This document shows, piece after piece, positions 13,871-24,706 of a stretch of DNA of 64,000 bases; positions within the stretch are counted from its first letter, which is position 1; each line of letters begins with the position of its first letter. This DNA is from Lomentospora prolificans (Eukaryota > Ascomycota > Sordariomycetes > Microascales > Microascaceae). The stretch is taken from NCBI GenBank assembly GCA_029532625.1, contig JARFXM010000011.1:1488001-1552000 (forward strand), written 5' to 3'. Made by a program: the position numbers and the translations under genes. A model generated the notes under the pieces. It saw only the letters and a list, made by a program, of their open reading frames with translations, was not told where the DNA came from and made no database searches.

Positions 13871-14739
13871 TTAAATCGTCGTCTCATAAGGTACGGGAGT
13901 TACGGTCTGAAGAGGGAACTCTTTGAGGGAGAGGGTGTGCGCCTCCCTGGGCATGGCGGGCTGCCTCTTGAGCTGGACGGGCTTGCCCTCGGCCTTGGCC
14001 TGCTTTCGAAGCTTCTCGTTGTCCTTGACTCGGCGGAGGAAACCCTCGCGGGAGCGAGAGGGCTGGATGTGCTCGATGCGGACGTTGAGTCGCTTCTCCA
14101 GGTATCGGTGCTTGACCTTCTTGTAGATAATGATGCCGACGGCGGACTTGGTGACGTTGTAAATGACGCCAGTCTTACCGTGGTAGACCTTGAAGGGGAG
14201 ACTATAATCGCGCAATTAGTCAAAGTTCGTCTTTCGCTCGACTTCATGTCTTGGTGGCATGTGTGTCGACTAATGCCGTCTTAATCCACATCCGTCGCAG
14301 CTTGCGCAGGCGTCGAAAGAATCTCGGGCAATCGAATTGTCGCGGGTTTTCAACGAGAAAGAGGGAAATGTGCTGATCGCGGTCCTTACCCCTTCTGGAC
14401 GGCACCGTTGGCCTTGATGTCGACGATATCGCCAACCCTGGAGTCCTAGTCAGCATTACAAAACTCTCAAAAGTTGTCCGCACCCGACAGAGGTTCTAGG
14501 TATTGCTAAACGTACTTGTATTGCCTCAGGTAGGTGGTAAGGGGGATCTGTCCCTTCCTTCGGAAATCCCTGGAGAAGGCATACTGCAGACAAACGGAAC
14601 CATATCAGCATCGCAATTCCCACCATGACATCCGAGCCGCTCCAAAATTTCCACCACTTCTCGGGCTTCGAGGGGCCAATATGAATTCGAGGGATAGACA
14701 TACGCGAGTACCGGCACGAAGACCACGAGCGTTACCCAT
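13871..14739 (-). CDS. RPL21: 60S ribosomal protein L21 (eL21)
   Basis: Four exons on the minus strand: 14739-14704, 14583-14516, 14437-14390 and 14201-13871. The joined product is 160 aa, the normal eL21 length. It starts MGNARGLRAGTR, continues YAFSRDFRRKGQIPLTTYL, VGDIVDIKANGAVQKG and KVYHGKTGVIYNVTKSAVG, and ends TPVPYETTI, all hallmark eL21 segments. It is a component of the cytosolic large ribosomal subunit. The intron-rich 5' half is typical of fungal ribosomal protein genes. It is divergent from RPS9, with 365 bp between the start codons. RPL21 is a recurrent SLA2-side neighbour in Pezizomycotina MAT regions. Confidence 0.96.
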
Positions 14740-15104
14740 TTTTGCTGTTGTTTTGGGTTCCTGTCGAGGTAGGGGTGTGGATTGTTGGGCAAGATGATGG
14801 TTCGAAAATAGGGTCGATGTGCGAGGCCATTCGAAAAACAATTTTCAGAGCAACCCAGAGAGTGCTGGTACTTGGTACCTCTCCGGAGAGGGCGGGTTAG
14901 GGCTATTTACATAATCAACCACCAAACGTTTTAGGGTATGTGTTGGAATTGGGAATTGGCAGCCGCGAGCGAATCAGGAGGAAGCCCCACAGTCCACCAC
15001 ATTTTTTTTAACAACTTGGAGAGACCTTCGGAGCATTCCTTGTCCTCTTCATCTCACACACCCAACCAAACCGACAACATCCAAAGGCATTGTGAGAAGC
15101 CAAA
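14740..15104. promoter_or_regulatory. shared bidirectional promoter of RPL21 and RPS9
   Basis: This 365-bp gap separates two head-to-head ribosomal protein start codons. It contains GGGTTAGGG (14894-14902) and a second TTAGGG (14931-14936), i.e. telobox-like motifs. In several yeasts Tbf1-type factors bind such motifs at ribosomal protein promoters; use of the motifs here is inferred. CT-rich leader sequence precedes the RPS9 start. Confidence 0.55.
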
Positions 15105-15977
15105 ATGCCTCCGTAAGTCCATGAACTCAACTGAAATCTGCTACCAAACAGGCGCGACGACGAGATATGCTAACTTTGACTTTTCCTCTTGCAGCCGATC
15201 CTACTCCAAGACCTCGCGTGTCCCCCGTAGGCCCTTCGAGGCTGCTCGATTGTCAGTAATCACCGGCCACTGAAACATGAGCTTGTTCTCTGTTCAAGTC
15301 GTAGTGATACAGCATACTGACACGAAGGTCGTTATAGGGACTCTGAGTTGAAGCTCGTTGGTGAATATGGTCTCCGCAACAAGCGTGAGGTCTGGCGAGT
15401 TCAGTTGACTCTGTCCAAGATTCGACGTGCCGCCCGGTAAGTTCCTCGCTTCGCCTCAAAAAAAGGAAATAAAACGCAACGGATTTCTTATAAATGAAAA
15501 GGAACCGGACAATTAAGCGTCAATGTGATTTTAGCTTGCTAACGAGATATAACTCTAAAATACAGTCAGCTGCTTACCCTCGATGAGAAGGACCCCAAGC
15601 GTCTCTTCGAAGGCAACGCCCTCATTCGCCGTCTCGTGCGTGTCGGTGTTTTGGATGAGTCCCGCATGAAGCTTGATTACGTGCTTGCCCTCAAGGTCGA
15701 GGATTTCTTGGAGCGCCGCCTCCAGACCTGTGTCTACAAGCTCGGTCTCGCCAAGTCCATCCACCACGCTCGTGTCGTCATCCGCCAGCGACATATCCGT
15801 GTTGGCAAGCAGATCGTCAATGTTCCTTCCTTCATTGTCCGTCTCGACTCCCAGAAACACATCGACTTCGCGATTACCTCGCCTTTCGGCGGTGGTCGCT
15901 TCGGCCGTGTCCGCAGGAAGAAGGCCAAGGCGGCCGAGGGCGGTGACGGTGAGGAGGAGGAGGAGGATGACGAGTAA
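15105..15977 (+). CDS. RPS9: 40S ribosomal protein S9 (uS4)
   Basis: Four exons: 15105-15112, 15195-15251, 15338-15436 and 15566-15977, giving 191 aa, the usual length for uS4. It begins [20 protein letters not shown] and continues with [17 protein letters not shown], an S4 RNA-binding domain ([37 protein letters not shown]) and a C-terminal acidic tail after [13 protein letters not shown]. It is part of the cytosolic small subunit and contributes to decoding accuracy. The first exon is only 8 nt of coding sequence, a common ribosomal-protein gene layout. The donor of intron 2 is GTCAGT. It is convergent with SLU7 (338 bp between stop codons). Confidence 0.96.
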
Positions 15978-16315
15978 ATTATCAACGCCTTCACGTGTCA
16001 TGTGAGGTGCTAGGCAACGGTTGGTCCGCAGCGCCTCGTCAAACAAATGAAAGAAGCAAAAAGAACTTACGGGAATCCGGTCATGGTCATGGGACCTCGC
16101 TCATAGTTCGGGGCGTTAGACAGGAAAATGGACTTGTTTGCATCAGTTTTATGTTCTATATCCGAAATATTCACGACGTCGCACATGTGAACCTCAAGAA
16201 TACCATAAATCCAGTTTCCGTGAGCTCATTATTTCTATTGTGATGCGGGGTATAATGATACAATGTGCTTCCAAAAAGTCTTTTCTGCAGTGTAATGAGG
16301 CGGGCCACGTGATAG

Positions 16316-17731
16316 CTATAGCAGCTCGTCCTTGCCTAGCATCTTCGCCATTGGGTCGTCTGCGGCCGTTCGTTTTTTTCTATATTCCTCCAGCTCCTGC
16401 TCGTTGAGACCGTCGCCCATCTCCAAGGCTGTCCGTTTTCTGGATGTTCTCTTGCTGTTTTCGGGTTCTGGTGTCTTTTCTCTAGGTTCCTCATCTTGCC
16501 CTTCATCCTCGCCGTTTTCGGTTATAAGACCCACACCGGTGCGCTGCCTTTCAGCAGCCTCCCAGGCGCGGATACCAGCCTCGCCAGTACAATATGAGTT
16601 CTTAACGTATGACCTACAGCAAGCATAACCCCATTTGAAGTCACCCCACCAACTGCCCCACACCGAGGTGTGGTTTCCATGGTAAACATCCTCGGGGTAT
16701 TTGGACTTTGCAGCAGCCTTGGGTGCACCTTTGATCGCACCGGTCTCATCATACTCCACAAAGTGCTCAGACTCTGTGACGGCTGCAGGCTGCAAAGCCG
16801 CAGCCGCACCGGGCTTGGCATTTTGAGCCTCTTGACCGCCACCATACCGGTCAAGAAGCTCTTTTTCCCTTTCCGCGCGCAATTTTTCAGCAGCCTCTCG
16901 CTCCTTTTTCCGATAAAACGCACCGGCAGTTGGGTTAGCCTGTAGATGCATGCTAGTGTCGCCGGACGCCTCCTGTGCTTCCCAGGCATATCGCTGCGCT
17001 TTTTCGAATTCGGCGGCGTCACCCGAGGCCTTCAGGAAGCCTTCCTCGGTAAACACCGACGCCGCCTTGTCATCCTCGACTTCGCCGGCGTTGACCAGTG
17101 CGCGCGTCTTGGGGTTGTACGTAGCCGAGTTGACGTCAAGGTTGAGCAGGTACTTCGCCGTGTCTTCTCGTATCCTAAGCTGCCTTGTCGCGGTGCTCTG
17201 GTGCTTTGTGGGGTCGAGCTCCTCGGCGTAAGCGTCGCCGCCGTCGCCTCCCTTCATTTTTTCCTGTGCCTTCTTCCTGAGCTCGTCCATCTGGTTATAC
17301 TCGTCCACCACAGCCCTGTAGTCCCTCGGGTCGAAGCCGTTCCACCTGTCTCTCTTGGCGTCCCAACCCATGTTGATTTCCTGCACGACTTCGTCCGCCT
17401 CAATATCTTTCCCGGTCCACTTCGCGCCCTTGGCCCGCGGTCGACTGAGGCAGTCCTTCGCCTTGTGCGTCATCGCGCCACAATTTTCGCACGCGCCCTT
17501 GCGGTACTTGGTTGCGGTGGACCCTGCGCGCCGTCCGCGTGAGTACCATTTTGAATCGTCTGTGGCATCTTTTCTCTGGAGACGTTGATGCTCGAGGTAG
17601 TCGGTGGGATCGCCTTCTTCGCCGGCGTAGAAGGGCCGTTTACTAATGAAGGAGGGGATGTAAATATTCTCTTGCTTGGATCCGGCGCCGGCGGTTGCCG
17701 CCTTTGGGTCGGGCCTGCGCGGAGGAGGCAT
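16316..17731 (-). CDS. SLU7: pre-mRNA splicing factor SLU7
   Basis: Single uninterrupted frame of 471 aa. The N-terminus [16 protein letters not shown] and the CCHC zinc knuckle [14 protein letters not shown] (about residues 81-94) are diagnostic, followed by the conserved KWTGKDI and [14 protein letters not shown] segments. The C-terminus ends [13 protein letters not shown], as in fungal SLU7. SLU7 acts in the second catalytic step of splicing, in 3' splice-site choice in the spliceosome. A basic stretch near residues 425-435 could serve nuclear import. It is notable as an intronless gene among intron-rich neighbours. SLU7 next to RPS9 and RPL21 is the conserved SLA2-side block of MAT regions. 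Confidence 0.95.
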   Translation of the reverse strand: MPPPRRPDPKAATAGAGSKQENIYIPSFISKRPFYAGEEGDPTDYLEHQRLQRKDATDDSKWYSRGRRAGSTATKYRKGACENCGAMTHKAKDCLSRPRAKGAKWTGKDIEADEVVQEINMGWDAKRDRWNGFDPRDYRAVVDEYNQMDELRKKAQEKMKGGDGGDAYAEELDPTKHQSTATRQLRIREDTAKYLLNLDVNSATYNPKTRALVNAGEVEDDKAASVFTEEGFLKASGDAAEFEKAQRYAWEAQEASGDTSMHLQANPTAGAFYRKKEREAAEKLRAEREKELLDRYGGGQEAQNAKPGAAAALQPAAVTESEHFVEYDETGAIKGAPKAAAKSKYPEDVYHGNHTSVWGSWWGDFKWGYACCRSYVKNSYCTGEAGIRAWEAAERQRTGVGLITENGEDEGQDEEPREKTPEPENSKRTSRKRTALEMGDGLNEQELEEYRKKRTAADDPMAKMLGKDELL

Positions 17732-19785
17732 ATTGTCCTACACACGGCGAAAACGCGAGTTCTGATATCTTTTGTGGGGAGGGAGGCGGAAAGGTGGTTG
17801 GTAAACGGTATGGTTTGGGGATGGTGATAGTGTCCCTGTTGTTGTCGGACACATGATTGTATTGATTCGTTCGTGCTGTGCCAGGTATGTATTTTGATTA
17901 GTAAGCATCTCCTTCTCTGGCCAGGGTCATGGCCAGGGTCACGGTGGAATAACCATAAAATCAGCCCACCGCCAGCTGACTGTTGTGATCAGGTGGCAGC
18001 TGTAGAAGCGAGCATTACAATATTGCTTCGTATCCATGGATAACATGGATACCATGTACGAAGTATCAAATGTGGGCTGGCCGATGCCAGTGCCCCCCAT
18101 TGCCAGCATGGCAGCACAAAATCGTAACATCAGCCTTGGATTGGGTTTCGTTGGACTGGAGGTTCATATGTGGCTCAAAATATGAATATCCCACGCGCTG
18201 AAGAAGCGAGGCGAGGCTTGTCAGCGAATGTTTTCTTGGTCGAAAATTCGACTCTTGATTTTTATCGCTGGCTTCCAGCTTCAAAAACTATTCACTTGAA
18301 GTACCAATCGTTGTGACCAACGCTCGCTACTGAGAGTCTCACCTTGACTGTTCAAGCTCGGGCTCTGGGCGACCATCTTGGTGAGCACGGGAACCTAGCC
18401 CCGGTTATCAGCTTCCCTTCCTGTCCCCTTCGCCAGGGCCAGTTTCCGCCCAACCTGGTTCCCTTTCAGCGGCGTAAGGCACCTTCGGCATTCTATCGCG
18501 ACACGTCTTGATCAGGTTTTGCATCTGCTACGAATTGGCAGGCCGTTGCCCGACTTGTTAGTGAAAAATCAGCCATGTCTTGGCAATAGCCAGCTGGCGA
18601 CTCCATTCTCTAATATCCCTGATCTTCGTCGTGGAACAACAAGGGAATCTTGGAAGCCATGTTTGGCGTCTTGGGCTCGACTCCCTGGAGCCTGGAATCT
18701 GCAATAACTTGACTCGGGAACATGTTTTTGGGGACATTGGTGAAGCCGCTTCTAGAACTTGGGACTTTTCCGTTTACTTTCAGTGGGTTTTCGGGCAAGG
18801 CACAGATCGCCTGGCGTATAACAGATGTTTTCCACTCCCAGGCCCTAGCCCTCGTCACATAAGGCAGCCGGGTCCATACTTCATCGTCGTTCGAACTCTT
18901 GGACGCATTCTCACCTGCCTGTTTCTAGTCGCCTTAACTTGTGTCGCCTTGAAATATGGTTTAGAAGTTGGTAACCGTAAAAAACGGGAGGCATCAGTTG
19001 TTTTTATGGGTGTTGTATCGAGTCCCAACAAGGAGGCTGAGAGTTATTACCGAAAATCGGGCAGGACGCCTTCTTCATATTCCCATCCCACTTATTACAA
19101 CCTTCACCTTTGATCTGTCAAAATATAGTCCTGGCGCCTATCTCCAGTCTTAATCACCTCCTAAGACATATATAAATAAGGTGACTCACTGAACCTTCAA
19201 CTAAATGCTTCAATACTGGTAATTCATGGGTGATTCTAAGAGCTATTCCTTTTTTTTTTTCTTTTTCTTTTACATGAATTTATGCTGTTGTTCTACATTA
19301 AGAATCGTTAAGAACGATACTGCTTTCTCCCTCAGGAGCGGTGAATGTCGACTGGAACGCGCTACAAAATATTGCTGCGGCATTCTGCTCAAACTTTATT
19401 GAAAGATTCCTCGGCCTTAGAGAATCGAAAAGGAAGAATTTCCGCGGGGATAGAGAGCTACAAGCTTAGCCTTACTCTACGCCTCGTCGTGTCGTCCAGT
19501 GCATTTTATGCAGGGAGAGCGTCAGTTTGACGATAGCCAGCACAGAGACGTTCTGCTGCGTCCTGCTCCAGTAAGACCTTCCTGTCTCCCTCCGAGCGCA
19601 GACCCAGGTTGTGGCCTAGATAAAGCCTGCGTATCAGAAATAGCTCCAGGAGAAATAATGCCGCATGTTGTTCCCATGCCTGTTCTACTTCGTTTCTCGT
19701 CATCGTTTCGCACACTTACCTCATTGTTCTCTTAGAGCTCAGCAGCTTACTTGCAATTTCTTCCATCCCCAGAGACGACTCTATC
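17732..19785. other. intergenic, nothing recognised
   Basis: Two kilobases between divergently oriented SLU7 and the EST1-like gene. No open frame here shows a domain or splice-supported model. It may contain the 5' leader and possibly an upstream non-coding exon of the EST1-like gene, because a pyrimidine-rich CCCCAG sits at about 19768-19773, 12 bp before its first ATG. Confidence 0.4.
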
Positions 19786-21586
19786 ATGGTCCGGTGCCAT
19801 GCTCAATGGAGGCAGCACCTGAGACCCAAATCGGCCGAGCACTTGTCAACCTTTCCAGACTCTGAGCGTCCTTTGAAACGTGCTCGTTCAACCACACCAG
19901 CACCCGAAGCTGACACGAGCATCGAATCCTATTTGAACGGCAACGGCGACATACGCAGAGTCCAACACGGCCCAATTCAAGCGCTACCAGTCTTAGAGAT
20001 CGTAAGGCAACCTATTACCCGCCCTGTTACATTCGACCAGCTTGTGAGCGAGATTCGTGGAATATACGCCGCTCTAGTAAAAGCAGAAGATGAGTGTATA
20101 GAGCGGGTAAGCCATCTCTCCAAAGAAGATGCCCACATCCCAGAATCGGAATGGAAGCTACTGGTAGAGCTCCACCAGACAGCTCTGTATGAGTTTTGCG
20201 ACTTCTTCTTTGCGACACACCATCCTGTAGCCGCGGAGTCGAGCCAGCTAGCCCATGTCATCACGAAATATTCAATGCCAGCCCGCCTTTGGAGGCATGC
20301 AATCTATAAGCTTCTTGATCTCATGAGGAAGCATTTACCGGACTCGCGACCGCATATGTACCGGTTTATTACCTTGGCTTTCAACATGATTACCATTCTC
20401 TACGAGAACGCAACAGACTTGTGCGATATTTGGGCTGAATGCTTAGGGGACATCGCTCGCTTCAGAATGGCTGTGGAGTCTGAATCGGTCGAGGACAGAA
20501 ATCTCTATGTTGGCATCTCAAAGTACTGGTACTATCGGAGTATTGACCTTGCACCTGGTGTTGGGCAAAGGTACCATCATATCGCGATTCTGTCACGGCC
20601 CGCACTCATGGGACAACTTCTAAATTTTACAAAGAGCCTTTGCACGAGGACACCATTTCAAACTGCTAGGGAGACAATCCTGACGCTCTTCACACAAGTG
20701 TCAGAAGCAAGGACAGAAGGCAGTCCATTAGTGGAAATTCTACTAGTCAAAGTCCATGAGAGCATCATGCAGGACTATAGCGAAGAAACGTTCGAGGACG
20801 CTCTACAGAGCTTTCTCCAGGAAATGAACAAGGCTATTCGCCGTGAGGGCCGGGATTTCAAGCAATTTGCGTACGTCTTGCCCTGGCAGTTTTTCATTTT
20901 CTAATACTCATTCAATGCTAATCTATTATTACACTGAAAGCTACGCGCTGGCGCTGACAAATGTTAATGCGCTCCTTTCCTACGGCTCTCCTCAAAATTC
21001 TCTCGCGGGAGGCCTTGGTGTACCTGCGGAATCGACACTGGGCCTTGCCTTTGAAAAAACGCGTTCAGCGCACAACCGTGCATTCCAGCGGGCTCTCAAC
21101 CTCACAGCCCAATCTCTCAACACGATACTACACCACAATGCCCTGGCATCCACAACCCCACACCTCCACGTCATGCTCGCCTTCTTCTCAAGCGTAATCG
21201 AGCTGCCCTACTCCAAGCACCTGATGACGTGTCTTCACAGCTCCGTAAACTGGAGCCTGCTCCGTTCAGTGTTGAAAGGAGTACTGCAGATGCTGCCGCC
21301 TGATCAGTACCCTAAGCAAGTGTATAATTATGATACGTTTCCAGGTATATTACGCAACGTTTTTGGCCGCGAGAGCCGTGTGGCGGCGCCTCTCCCTGAG
21401 GACTATGACATTCGCGGCTGTGTCTGGGAGGAGAGATACCTACCTCTGGACTGGTTTGACGATGACGCGAGAGACCACGATGAGAGGCGCCTAGAGGCGG
21501 CCTGGATGGAATACCAGAGAGGGGTGCGGTGCGCATGGCTGGGAAACAGGATCGCGGCAAAAACTGGATGGCTCAGCCGAGTATGA
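19786..21586 (+). CDS. EST1/SMG6-SMG7-type DNA/RNA-binding protein
   Basis: Two exons, 19786-20870 and 20941-21586 (576 aa). The intron has a GTACGT donor and an acceptor ending GAAAG. The central segment KYWYYRSIDLAPGVGQRYHH followed by IAILSRP and KSLCTRTPFQTARE is the signature of the EST1 central domain (DNA/RNA-binding domain of Est1/Smg6/Smg7): 14-3-3-like TPR helices followed by a helical hairpin. Fungal proteins of this group are usually annotated as EST1-like; roles in telomerase recruitment or nonsense-mediated decay are known for family members, and I cannot tell which applies. The start is uncertain: the first 20 residues look unlike conserved coding sequence, and a CCCCAG just upstream could be a splice acceptor. 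Confidence 0.75.
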
Positions 21587-23661
21587 TAATTGCGACTTGT
21601 CGCCGTCGGCGATGCCAGCGTACAAACCGCTGGGCCGTGACATGAAATTGCTTTGTGATATTTGGTCTTGCGATATTCTTTTTAGGGAGTCTTCCCATGT
21701 ATTTGGTTTCTTGCTCGGGCTTTTTCCTTTTCTTTCTTTTTCGCCTCTTTTTCTTCTTTGTTTTCTTTTTCTTTTTCTTCTTCCTCTTTTCTCTCCGTTT
21801 AGCTCGCTCCTTCTCCTTTCCGCTTTATTCTGGCTTTTCCCAATTTTGTTTTCAACTCTAATTAGGTTCTTTCCTGCTGGCATTACGACTGTTCTGTTTC
21901 TCCTTCTTTCATCCGTTTGCTCTTTCCTTTCTTTTTTTCTTTTCTTTCTTTTCTTTTCTTTTCCTTTTTTGTCGCTCTCTTCACGACGAAACAGTTAGAA
22001 TACCATTTGTCGGAGTCATAATATATACTTCGTGTCTTCAAAAGTTGAAACGAATTCCATACCTTGCCTATCTCCCATGATCGCATCGCATGTCCTTCCC
22101 ATTCAAGCTCAACCGGCCAAACAAACAGCCACCCACACCCCTTCAACCTCTAGATGGAAACCTTAATCTCCCTTCCTATAGTAGTTCCCCCCTCGTATTC
22201 CCGTAGCATATAGTTCTTTTTTCCGCGCTGAGTTTACAACGAGGGAACCCGAGAGCAACAAAAGGTTCATGCAGGCAAGCCACGCAGCTGCTCCAACCCC
22301 TCGTCCTCTCGGCCCCTCCGGGGCGTGCATGCAATCACACCCCAGCGTCCAATCAAGACGGAGCCCCTCAGCCTTGCCTGTGGGCGAGATTTGCTAAATA
22401 CTTCGTATCTCTCAATCTTGTTCCGGCGATCTGCGTGCGGGCATCCGCCCACACACTCTCGATCCCGGGTTTCCGTTCTGAGCCATAAATTGACATGCAG
22501 CCGGGCTTGAGAACCAAGGGGGGGGGAGTTGGCGTGATTGTGTTATGCAGCAGGGACTTGTTGGTTCCTCATTGTGGGTGTCTATCCTCGGCAGGAAAGG
22601 GAAATGGGGTGGTGGGGGGAGGGTAGAGAGAAACGTTGGGTAAATGGACGGGCGCTTAGACGTATTTGGGATATTATAGTCTGAGAGAAGGGTTGCAGGA
22701 AGGGTAGAGGGCAGAGACTATAGTCGAATTCGATGGTTTCTTTTTGAATTGGTCCCCGAAACTCGGTAGCTGTATCTATATGTCTTTGCTATAGTCGTCA
22801 ATTCGCCTTCATTGCTTGCTCGAATCTTGGATTGTCATATTGTCTTCTGTTCCTCACCATGAATGTATATAGCTTGTACGGATATCCGTACATTCTTTTC
22901 CTATGCCTTGTGCGCCTTGCAATAAAACGCCATGTACCGTCTCTATCATGTCTTACCATGACATCTCTTTTCGTTTTATCTTTTCTTCTGGTCCTGTCCT
23001 ATCTAACAATCGTAACAGCTCGTCACTTCGTGAGTCGGGCATCTTGAAGATCCCGACATGGAGAGGTTGAATAATATGGGCCACCATGACCACCGCCCAT
23101 CATGACCCCATGATGTCAATGAGTTGCGCTTCAACTAGAGGGCTAGATCTTTCAGATATCCTAGGAGAGTTTCCAAGTCAGGATTGATTCTGGGGATCAT
23201 TGAGATGGAAGGTAGACATGGACGGCAAGTACTCACTATAGGACTAGTTCTCTCGGGGGTGCCTCAGCTCAGAAGCACCCTCCTTCGCCAAAGCACGCCA
23301 CCCCCTCCTCAAACACCTTCCATCCCCACTTCGTCCGAAACAGACAATTGAACGACGACCACATAATCTACCCGAGCCCAACAACACGGCCGGCGATGAG
23401 TTCCCGCGACACAACCCTGCGTCTTGGCAGCGGCATCCTTCAACCGAAGAACAACGTGCGCTTCACAGTAGTTATACTGGTACGGCGCGTATTAAGCACC
23501 GCCGCGCAATCTTCAACCCACTGGGCCTGGAGGAAGAACTATATGTTGGTCCCCTTCCCAAGATTAATTCGCGCTGGGGTTGGGAAATGGTACTTGTCTC
23601 GGAAGGAATGATATACTCTGGCAGGGAAAGGGAGGATCCAAAGGTGGTAGAAAGAGGAGCC
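21587..23661. other. intergenic with long polypyrimidine tract
   Basis: About 21713-21975 is a long stretch of mostly T with C (runs such as TTTCTTTTC), with a pyrimidine:purine strand asymmetry that gives spurious Phe/Leu-rich frames. The rest (22.0-23.6 kb) shows no recognisable gene. The region separates the 3' ends of two convergent genes. Confidence 0.45.
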
Positions 23662-24706
23662 TCACACATCGCAGGTTGCACTTGCGTTTAATCTTTCCTC
23701 GTCCGCCTTTCCCCCAGCTTGAGCAGCTTCGAATGCCTCCGCCGATCCTTCCATATCTAGTGTTGATCGATCTTTGCTAACGAGAACAACGATGTCGGGC
23801 CCTTCGAGATTCACAAATGTCCCACCCGAAGTGCTCGCCGATGCAGACCGAAGGTCCAAGCTTTCCACTGTCGCCACGGATTCTCGAGGCGTACTACACC
23901 TCGTGAGTGACCCGTTCGGGGTGGTGTTCATGGCTGCTCCGCCCACCATATGCTTGAAGAGAACCGGCCCCATCACCATGGCGATGCTGTCAAGCCAGCC
24001 AAGCACACACTGCACCAGCGCGTGACCCCCAAGGTGGCCGTGTGGTTCTCCTGCCTGTGACCATAGCACAGTGTTGGCAATGAGGATGCCGAGCGAGACG
24101 AGAGTGCTGGCTGTCGCATAGATGGACCACGCAGTCATTAGGTACATGTGGCCTTGGGACTGCGTCATCTGGAAACTAAGGTAAGTGGCTATAGCCGCGA
24201 ACATAGCGCGCGAGATTAGAGGCGCATCATAAAAGAGGTCGAAGCCCTGGGTGAGCTGCCACAGGCCAAAGGCGGCGAAGAGGACCTGAATCCCCGTGCC
24301 GATCCAGTAACATCGCTTGGGGTCTGATGCGCTGGGGGCATCGGTTAGGACAGAGACGATGTAGTGCTGGAAAAAAAAAGGTCAGCACCGCCTATGCCGG
24401 ATGTGATGGTATTGGTTGGACGACTCAACTTACCTCAACAATCACAACGTGCGTCACGGAAATTGCGTCTAGGGTACTAACCCCGGCAACCGACTCACGA
24501 ACAGCGCAGAGAGTAATCAGAGCGACAGCCGCGACGACAAAAATGCAAAGCGTTATCCTCCACGGCCAGTTCGCCGAAGCCTTTCCCGGCCTTTTTGACC
24601 TGTTTGTCCACTCCGTATAGGCGAGGTGCGCCGCATGGACGAAGGCGGTGCCGACAGCAGCGGCGGTGGCAGTGCTGAGTTGTGCTTGATAGGTATGTGA
24701 ATGCAT
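23662..24706 (-). CDS. hypothetical multi-pass membrane protein
   Basis: Two exons, 24706-24434 and 24366-23662, joined in phase 0 to give 325 aa. The donor is GTAAGT and the acceptor follows a pure pyrimidine tract (TTTTTTTTTCCAG). I count about six hydrophobic segments, including WRITLCIFVVAAVALITLC, IQVLFAAFGLW, FAAIATYLSF, a long one around ASTLVSLGILIANTVLW, and IAMVMGPVLF. The C-terminal 80 residues are hydrophilic and Ser/Thr-rich (cytosolic tail). I do not recognise the family; the topology recalls small fungal integral membrane proteins, but no motif fixes a function. Confidence 0.6.
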
